A DNA stretch of 18,681 nucleotides from JBFKMV01 sp041629655. Its GTDB lineage: Bacteria > Acidobacteriota > Polarisedimenticolia > Polarisedimenticolales > Polarisedimenticolaceae. Positions 7,672 to 13,800 of the stretch are shown here, piece by piece. Made by a program: the position numbers and the translations under genes. The first letter of the stretch is position 1. Every line of letters starts with the position of its first letter. The DNA lies in NCBI GenBank assembly GCA_041629655.1, contig JBFKMV010000093.1, positions 1 through 18,681 of the forward strand, written 5' to 3'. Under the pieces are notes generated by a model. It saw only the letters and a list, made by a program, of their open reading frames with translations, ran no database searches and had not been told where the DNA came from.

Positions 7672-8919
7672 TCAGGCCTCCCCGGCGGCGTCCTGGGCTC
7701 GCGCCCAGGCCGGCGCCTCGCTCAGCACGGGCATGCGGTTGACGATCCAGCGGAAGACCCAGATCTCGGCGCAGATCACCGCGAGCGTGACCACCACCTC
7801 CATCCAGCTCGGCACGTAGCGCACCGCCTCGTACCACTTGTAGGCGATCACCGAAACGTTGAGCCGGTTGATGACGATGCCGACCAGCGTCAGCAGCGCC
7901 GCGGGCAGCACCAGCCGTGTGTCGCGGCGGCGCGCCGCCAGCGTGAACAGCACGGCCGGCACCAGCACCAGCCCGAGCACCTCGAACAGGTACCAGGCGC
8001 CCCAGCCGCTCGCGATCCAGCGCAGGTTGCCCTGGTGGATGAACACCAGCGCCACCAGGAACAGGTAGCAGAACATCGCGCCGGCGCAGATCCGTGACAG
8101 ACCGGGCAGGATCTCGCGGTGCGCGTGGCGGTGCGTGGCGTCGATCCGCGAGGCGAACACCCGGCGGCTGATCGAGCCCTCCAGGATCACCATCGACAGG
8201 CCGGCGAACACGCTGGAGACGAGGAACAGCACCGGGATGAACTCCGAGTACCACAACGGGTGGATCTTGTCCTTGGCCATCAGGTACAGCGCGCCGAGGC
8301 CGGACTGGTGCAGCGTCGAGAGCGTGATCCCGAAGATCACCGCGCCCAGCGTCATCGAGCGCAGCACCCGGCGCAGCCGCGCCGCGCCGATCCACTCCGC
8401 GATCGCCGGCGAGAACTCGACCAGCTCGGCCAGCATGTAGAGCAGGAAGTGCCACGCCACCAGGAACAGCACCGAGCTGACGCCGAACGAGTTGCCGATG
8501 ATCGGGTTGACCACGTTCCACGGCCGCCCGAGATCCAGCAGCAGTGCTCCGGCGTAGAACACATAGGCCAGAAAGCCGTTCAGCACGGTGACGCGCACGA
8601 TCGGGTGGTACTTCTCCATGCGCAGGATGTAGACCATGAACGTCAGCACGTACGCGCCGCCGGCGAAGGCCACGCCGGTGATCACGTCGAAACCGATCCA
8701 CAGCCCCCACGGGTAGTCCTGGGACAGGTTGGTGATCGAGCCCAGCCCGTAGGCGAAGCGGATCACCAGCAACCCGGCGCCCAGCAGCATCAGCGGGATG
8801 CTGATCAGGTTGAACCACGTGACCAGCGGGCCCTTCGGCCCCAGCTCACTTCGCAGGAAGCGCCAGGTCGACGGCCGCGTCGTCCGCGCGTTCCACCGTT
8901 CCAAGCTCGAGGTCGCCAT
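7672..8919 (-). CDS. HybB/NrfD-family quinone-linked membrane subunit
   Basis: This is a 415-residue integral membrane protein of the NrfD/PsrC superfamily, closest in motifs to HybB, the subunit that exchanges electrons between a periplasmic ferredoxin and quinone. About ten hydrophobic helices are readable. HybB-like signatures are LLLDLGRPWN (127-136), TLHQSGLGALYLMA (202-215), HPLWY (220-224) and NRLNVSV (351-357). The length is close to E. coli HybB (about 390). The start ATG has GGAG 6 nt upstream but lies inside the end of the ferredoxin gene, overlapping it by 74 nt in another frame. No later in-frame ATG, GTG or TTG before the first helix offers a clear alternative. The neighbours are GcvH-like proteins rather than hydrogenase subunits, so the electron donor or acceptor is unknown. 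Confidence 0.93.
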   Translation of the reverse strand: MATSSLERWNARTTRPSTWRFLRSELGPKGPLVTWFNLISIPLMLLGAGLLVIRFAYGLGSITNLSQDYPWGLWIGFDVITGVAFAGGAYVLTFMVYILRMEKYHPIVRVTVLNGFLAYVFYAGALLLDLGRPWNVVNPIIGNSFGVSSVLFLVAWHFLLYMLAELVEFSPAIAEWIGAARLRRVLRSMTLGAVIFGITLSTLHQSGLGALYLMAKDKIHPLWYSEFIPVLFLVSSVFAGLSMVILEGSISRRVFASRIDATHRHAHREILPGLSRICAGAMFCYLFLVALVFIHQGNLRWIASGWGAWYLFEVLGLVLVPAVLFTLAARRRDTRLVLPAALLTLVGIVINRLNVSVIAYKWYEAVRYVPSWMEVVVTLAVICAEIWVFRWIVNRMPVLSEAPAWARAQDAAGEA

Positions 8920-9799
8920 CGCTCGCTCCGTCGGCCGCGGTCGCCGGGACCCGCCGCGTGGCGTTGCTCAACGCCAGCAGGAACGCGGGGACCAGGATCA
9001 GCACCAGCGGCACGCTGTAGAGAAACGTCTTGGAAAACTCGGGATACGCCGTCTCGCCGAGGTCGGTGCGTAGCCCGATCTGCTCGAACGGCACCGCGGC
9101 GAGGTACAGCCAGGAAGTGCCGCCGGCGTCCCGCTCGCCGTAGATCGCGGGGTGGTAATCGTCGGGGTTTTCGACGATCCGCCGCCGCGCCTCGGCCAGC
9201 AGCTCCCCGCGGCGGCCGAAGGTCAGCGCCTCGGCCGGGCAGTTCTCGACGCACGCCGGCAGCTCGCCGGCCGCGATGCGGTCCGCGCACAGGTCGCACT
9301 TGAGGATCCGCGGCACGGCGCTCATGTATTCGAACTTGGGCATGTCGAACGGGCACGAGACCATGCAGAACCGGCAGCCCATGCACTTCGACTCGCGCCA
9401 CACCACCGGTCCCGCGGAGGTCTTGGCCATCGCCTTGGTCAGGCAGGCCGAGGCGCACGCCGGGCGCAGGCAGTGCATGCACTGCCGCTTGACGAACGCC
9501 TCGCCGCGCTCGGTCTCGAAGCGGTTGACGACCGAGAGGGCGGTCTCGGAGGGGTCGCGCTCGCTCGCGAACACGTCCTCGTCGAGGTCGGGCGCGGGCA
9601 ACCCGTGCGCCTCCGCGCAGACCACCTCGCAGTTGCGGCAACCCGCGCAGCGCGTGGTGTCCAGCAGCACGGCCCACGAGTCCTCCGTGTTCTCCGCCGG
9701 CTCGGCCGCGCGGATCCGCGACAGACCCGTGATCGTGATCCCGGCACCGCCGAGCACCTTGAGGAATCCACGACGGCTCAGGTCGTAACGGTCGGTCAT
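8846..9799 (-). CDS. HybA-type Tat-exported 4x[4Fe-4S] ferredoxin subunit
   Basis: This is a 317-residue periplasmic electron-transfer protein. A twin-arginine signal opens it (SRRGFLKVLGG, residues 8-18). Sixteen cysteines fall in four groups: C51/54/57/61, C107/110/115/119, C139/142/145/149 and C168/171/183/187, which is the dicluster-pair pattern of HybA/DmsB/NrfC-type subunits and predicts four cubanes. A C-terminal membrane helix (about 258-277) followed by an acidic tail is a HybA trait. I chose ATG 9799 because it puts the Tat motif at the usual distance and has GGAG 8 nt upstream. An ATG at 9823 is in frame but falls in the preceding hairpin. It presumably passes electrons to or from the HybB-like protein encoded next. 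No catalytic subunit lies in the window. Confidence 0.94.
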   Translation of the reverse strand: MTDRYDLSRRGFLKVLGGAGITITGLSRIRAAEPAENTEDSWAVLLDTTRCAGCRNCEVVCAEAHGLPAPDLDEDVFASERDPSETALSVVNRFETERGEAFVKRQCMHCLRPACASACLTKAMAKTSAGPVVWRESKCMGCRFCMVSCPFDMPKFEYMSAVPRILKCDLCADRIAAGELPACVENCPAEALTFGRRGELLAEARRRIVENPDDYHPAIYGERDAGGTSWLYLAAVPFEQIGLRTDLGETAYPEFSKTFLYSVPLVLILVPAFLLALSNATRRVPATAADGASDGDLELGTVERADDAAVDLALPAK

Positions 9800-9812
9800 C
9801 GCCAGGTCTCCG

Positions 9813-9830
9813 GCGCGCGGCAACGCGCGC
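9813..9830 (-). other. Strong intercistronic hairpin before the HybA-like gene
   Basis: A perfect 7-bp inverted repeat, GCGCGCG (9813-9819) and CGCGCGC (9824-9830), flanks a 4-nt loop in the 43-bp gap between the first GcvH-like gene and the ferredoxin gene. In the mRNA it would end two bases before the GGAG ribosome-binding site. There is no U-run. It may affect translation or mRNA processing. Confidence 0.5.
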
Positions 9831-9842
9831 GGTCGCGGTCGT

Positions 9843-10559
9843 TCATCCCTGCTGGGCCCGGGGTCGATCGACGCCCCGGTCCTCGAACAGCTCGCGCGTC
9901 AGCGCGGCCCACGCGTCGGCCGGCAGCCGCGCCGCCAGGCCGTTGACGGGCAGGCCGCCGTCCGGCAGCGCCGCCGGCAGCTCCGTACCGCGGCGCCCCA
10001 GGCCGCTCAGCGCGTCCCGCAGCCGGCGCAGCTCGGCGAGCATCCACGGGCCGGCCTCGTCGGCGACCGCCATCCGGCGCAGCGCGCCCGCCAGGCGTTG
10101 CGGGGCGATCCTGAGCAGCCAGCCGCGTCCGAAGGGGTCGATCCGGGTCTGCGCGGGCCAGTCGACGGCGTCACGGTTGACGCCCTCGACGCGGCCGGTG
10201 AGCGGCGAGCGCAGCGTGAGCTCGCGATCCCCGCGGCGCAGCGTGACCAGCGGGTCCCCGCGGCGCACCTCGGTGCCGCGCGGCGGGACCGTGACCCGGT
10301 CCGGCTCGCCGAGCAGGGTCAGCGGCAAACGGTCGCAGCCGACGAGCGCGGTCCCGGCGTCCTCCAACCGCAGCCAGGTGTGGCCCGGGTCGAGGAACGT
10401 CGCCGCGGGAACGCGCGCCAGATCGGTCAGCTCCACGATGCCGATCGGCCCCGGCTCGGCTCTCGCCGTCGCCGGGGAATGCCGCCGGGCCGAGCGGTAG
10501 CGGAAGAACTCGAAGACCAGGAAGGCGACGATCGTGATTGCAATGAGCACGGGGACCAT
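9843..10559 (-). CDS. Membrane-anchored GcvH-like protein, first operon gene
   Basis: This is a 238-residue protein with an N-terminal membrane helix (about 2-20, MVPVLIAITIVAFLVFEFF) followed by a basic cluster, predicting a cytoplasmic body. The GcvH-like domain spans about 52-152, with PGHTW (58-62), a Gly-Asp turn (101-102), RSPLTGRVEGVN (117-128) and DPFGRGWLLRI (141-151). At the lipoyl-lysine position it has D111, and the segment is LRRGDREL with no lysine. The C-terminal extension carries LPDGGLPVNGL (198-208). ATG 10559 is chosen because GGGAGG lies 6 nt upstream and the membrane helix begins at once. Earlier in-frame ATGs at 10610 and 10589 precede or abut the predicted transcription start. 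It is the promoter-proximal gene of the sigma-54 operon and one of three paralogues. Confidence 0.88.
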   Translation of the reverse strand: MVPVLIAITIVAFLVFEFFRYRSARRHSPATARAEPGPIGIVELTDLARVPAATFLDPGHTWLRLEDAGTALVGCDRLPLTLLGEPDRVTVPPRGTEVRRGDPLVTLRRGDRELTLRSPLTGRVEGVNRDAVDWPAQTRIDPFGRGWLLRIAPQRLAGALRRMAVADEAGPWMLAELRRLRDALSGLGRRGTELPAALPDGGLPVNGLAARLPADAWAALTRELFEDRGVDRPRAQQG

Positions 10560-10564
10560 GACGC

Positions 10565-10571
10565 ACCTCCC
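10565..10571 (-). promoter_or_regulatory. Strong ribosome-binding site fixing the operon's first start
   Basis: GGGAGGT on the minus strand lies 6 nt before ATG 10559. It decides against the two earlier in-frame ATGs of the same reading frame, which have no comparable site. Confidence 0.8.
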
Positions 10572-10606
10572 GGCCCCACGGGGGGCCATCCACCCGCTGC
10601 TCGAGG

Positions 10607-10621
10607 GCAAGCGCGGTGCCA
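10607..10621 (-). promoter_or_regulatory. Sigma-54 (-24/-12) promoter of the eight-gene operon
   Basis: TGGCACCGCGCTTGC on the minus strand matches the sigma-54 consensus TGGCACG-N4-TTGC at 10 of 11 informative positions. It has the invariant GG (10620-10619) and GC (10608-10607) separated by exactly 10 nt. The predicted transcription start is near 10595, giving a 36-nt leader before ATG 10559 that contains the strong ribosome-binding site. The operon encodes an NtrC-type activator with an intact GAFTGA loop, so autoactivation is likely. The match is seen directly and its function is inferred. Confidence 0.82.
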
Positions 10622-10704
10622 GGAGGCGCGCCGAGCGCGCACGATCGCGGGGACTTCGCCAACCCGTTACGGCAGAACGCTTTGCAACGAGACCGGGACG
10701 GTGG

Positions 10705-10723
10705 CCGTTCCATTGTTCAACGG
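10705..10723. promoter_or_regulatory. Enhancer-like palindrome, copy 1 (imperfect)
   Basis: CCGTTCCATTGTTCAACGG fits the CCGTTGAG-N3-CTCAACGG unit over the same 19 nt, with the outer five bases of each arm exact and the inner bases degenerate. It lies about 110-128 bp upstream of the predicted sigma-54 start, which is the usual range for an NtrC-type activator site. Confidence 0.55.
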
Positions 10724-10739
10724 TCGCGGCCCGGACGCG

Positions 10740-10758
10740 CCGTTGAGAAGCTCAACGG
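10740..10758. promoter_or_regulatory. Enhancer-like palindrome, copy 2 (perfect)
   Basis: CCGTTGAG-AAG-CTCAACGG has two perfect 8-bp arms around 3 nt. It is centred 35 bp from copy 1 and about 145-163 bp upstream of the predicted start. It could also fold as an RNA hairpin, but no T-run follows on either strand. Recurrence of the same arms favours a protein-binding site. Confidence 0.7.
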
Positions 10759-10820
10759 CCGCCGTGTCGCTCGACGGCGGCGGGACGCTGTTTCCGTTGC
10801 AGACCCAGGAGTTGCGCGAA

Positions 10821-10839
10821 CCGTTGAGGTTCTCAACGG
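10821..10839. promoter_or_regulatory. Enhancer-like palindrome, copy 3 (perfect)
   Basis: CCGTTGAG-GTT-CTCAACGG has the same 8-bp arms as copy 2 but a different 3-nt centre, as expected when the arms rather than the centre are recognised. It lies about 226-244 bp upstream of the predicted sigma-54 start. A stray CCGTTG half-site sits at 10794-10799. Confidence 0.7.
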
Positions 10840-10840
10840 C

Positions 10841-10859
10841 GAGTTGAAGAACTCAACAC
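10841..10859. promoter_or_regulatory. Enhancer-like palindrome, copy 4, abutting M28 stop codon
   Basis: GAGTTGAA-GAA-CTCAACAC keeps 11 of the 12 inner arm bases (GTTGAG and CTCAAC) and is centred 20 bp from copy 3. It ends directly next to the stop codon of the M28 peptidase gene. It may bind the regulator together with copy 3. As RNA it could form a small hairpin after the peptidase stop. Confidence 0.5.
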
Positions 10860-13800
10860 TCAGGGTCCTTCCACGCCGCACGCGTTGAGCGCCCGCACCG
10901 AGTAATACGAGCTACCGGCGCCGGCGCCCTGATTCAGGTCTTCCCAGCTCAGCTCGGCGGTCTCCGCGATCGGAGCGAAGGTCGCCGGAAGCGGCGAATC
11001 CGAGCGGTAGATGCGGTAGGAGGCCGCGCCGGCGGCGGCCGTCCAGCCCAGCCGCACGTGGGCATGGTTGACCAGCGACGCCCCGAGGGTCGTCACGGCT
11101 CCCGGCAGCGGACGGTCGGTGGTCTCGCTCACGTGCGCGCGGACGAGGTTGTCGTCGATCAGCCCGCCGTTGGCCGGACCCGTACCGCAGGCCTCGTCGT
11201 TCTCGGCCCGCACCACGTAGTACAGATCGACGTCGGTCGGCGCCGCGGCATCGTTCCATGACAGCGCGGCGATCCCCGAGGCGACCAGGTTGGCTCCCGC
11301 GGGGACGAAGTCCGGCGCGAGCCCCCGGTAGACCGCATAGCTGCCGCCGCCGCCCGTACCCCAGGAGACCGCCGGTTCCCACGTCACGGTCACGCCGCCG
11401 GCAGCGCAGGCGTCGTCGTCCAGCGCGGCGCCGGCACCGGAGAACGCCGGCGCCGTCGCGCAGCCGCCGCACGCGGCGTAATCGGGCAGCGTCCCGTCCT
11501 TCAGGATCACGTCGTCGACGTTCCAGCCCGACGCCACGCCGTCGTCGAAGAACGGCCCCTGCGGGTCGGAGCGCTGCAGGAACGCCAGCGTCACCGAGCG
11601 CTCGCCGTCCACGATCGGGCCCACGTCCCAGGCCTGGAAGGCGTAGCCGCTCTGGCTGATCTGCTGCCCGGCGCTGCTGTAGACGGGATGCTCCTGGTTG
11701 CGGATCACGAACAGGATCTCGGACTGGTCGTCCCCGCGGACGTTGAGCTGCCGGTACAGCAACAGCCGCGTGTCGGTCCAGCCGCGGGCGTCGAGGTCGG
11801 GGCTCGACGCGGCCTCGAGCACCGCGTGCTCGTAGTCGCCGGGGCGCGCGCCCAGCCCGCTCAGGTCGTGGCCCAGCGCGAAGTCGTGGTTGTAGGCGCC
11901 GGGCGGATCGGGCAGCCCGGCGGAGCCGCCGAGTCCCTGCGGCGCGCCGATCTCCCACTCGCCGTCCAGGCTCCAGCCGGATGTATCGCCCTCGAACGTC
12001 TCGCGCCAGTACAGACCCGGGATGTCCCAGGTGTGGGCCGCGTACGGCTGGCCGGCGAGGTCGGCCACCGCCGTGTTGCCGTCGCCGTCGCTGCTGGTGA
12101 CCCGCAGGTAGAGCGGCTCGCAGATCGACAAGCGGTTGAGCGTCACCGCGTGCGTGGTGGCGAGCGCCGGGTCGGCCGCGACCTGGCCCAGCGCCGGCGT
12201 GGCTCCCCATTCCACCACGGCGTCCGCGGGTTCGTCGGTGTCGAAGCGCACGGTCAGGCGCTGGTCGGTCACGTCGGTCACGTGGAGGTCGCGGATCGCG
12301 GGACCGGCGCAGTCCGCCGTGGCGACGTCGAACGAGACGGCCGGACGACCCGTGCCGTCGTCGCCGTCGTGGTAGGTCACCGTCAGCACGTCGCCGTCGC
12401 CGACCTGCAGCAGCCCGTCGGGTGCGGGCGCGCCCGGAGCGAACGGGATCGAGCCGGCGAACACCGAGGTGTTGGGACCGGTCTCGGTCGCCGTGACCGT
12501 CTCGGGGGTCGTCTCCGTGGAGCTGGTAACGCGCAGCGCGACGCTCTCGGCGGTCAGCGCGTCGCTGTTCAGGTCCAGGTCGGTGACCCGGAACGTGAGC
12601 GTGTCCGAGCAGGAGAAGCTCGGGGCATCGATCGCCACGCGGCCCTCGTGGCACGGCTGGAGCCCGGCGCCGAAATCGCCGTAGGTCTCGAAGTGATGGT
12701 ACGCGCCGGCGTTGTCGTCGAGCGCCAGGTTGCCCGCGACGTCCGCGCTCTCGACCGAGTAGTAGTAGACCGTGCAGGCCTGCAGCCCCGACAGCGCGAC
12801 CCCGTGGCCGGTGACCAGGCCGGGTTCCTCGCTCGAGCCGGCGGGGGGCGTCGTCTCGCCCCAGTACACCACGGAACTGGCGTCCTCGTCGGTGGTCCAG
12901 ACGATCGTGGCGGAGGTGTCGGTGACGTCCTGCTCGCCGACCGCCGAGATCACGGGCTGCGCGCAGTCGATGCTGGCCAGCCCGGTGTAGGGGACGGAGC
13001 TGGACCCGTCGCAGTCCAGGGCGTCGACGTAGCGCGCGCTCACCGTGTCGCCCGGCGAGACCGACAGCAGACCGTCTCCCGGCACGGCGGGGCCCGCGGT
13101 GGTGGGGAACGAGGCCTCGAAGATCATCGAGCTGGCGGCGCGCTCGTTCAGCGTTACCAGCTCGGGGACCGGCTCGCTGTCGCTCCACAGCTCGACGGTG
13201 ACCGTTTCGGGCAGACCGGGGTCGGCGTCGAGGTCGCGGTCGCCGACCAGCAGCCCCAGGCCGGCTCCGCAGCCGTAGGCCGGCTGGCCGAACGTGACCT
13301 TGAACGGGCCGGCCAGCTCGGCCAGCGTCGCGACCGAGGTCCGCACCACCGAGTAGAAGAAGCTCGGGTCGCCGCAGTTGGCGATCGTGTCGTCGGATTG
13401 GTGGTAGTACGGGTAGTTGCCCCCGTGGCCGCAGTAGTTCTCGTTGTCCGTGATGCCGATGATCGCGGGGTAGCCGCGCTGCCAGAACGGGTAGTGGTCC
13501 GAGGCGGTCAGGCTCGGGCAGTAGAACGCGTCGACCGAGAGGCCGGTCGAGTAGCTGTCCGCGGCGGCGGCGAAGGCCAGCCCGAGCCACTGCGAGGGGT
13601 CGTTGTAGCTGACGTCGAGATTCTCGGGATCGGGGATGCCGTCGCCTTCCCAGCCGGGCATGTCCAGATTGAGCACGCCCAAAATGTTGTCGCCGTTCTG
13701 GAGCGCCGCCTCGGCGTAGGCGGTGCTGCCGTTGAGGCCGGACTCCTCGCCGGTGACGTTGAGGTACCGGACCGTGTCGCGGAACGCCCAGCAGCTCATC

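Noticed and set aside
10740..10758. Rho-independent terminator for the M28 gene
   Set aside because: The 8-bp stems are clear, but no T-run follows on the minus strand. The same arms recur in copies at defined distances from a sigma-54 promoter, which fits operator sites better. A minor termination role is not excluded.
10705..10859. CRISPR-like or mobile-element repeat array
   Set aside because: The units are short palindromes at uneven spacing (35, 81 and 20 bp between centres), with no uniform spacers, no cas genes and no transposase.
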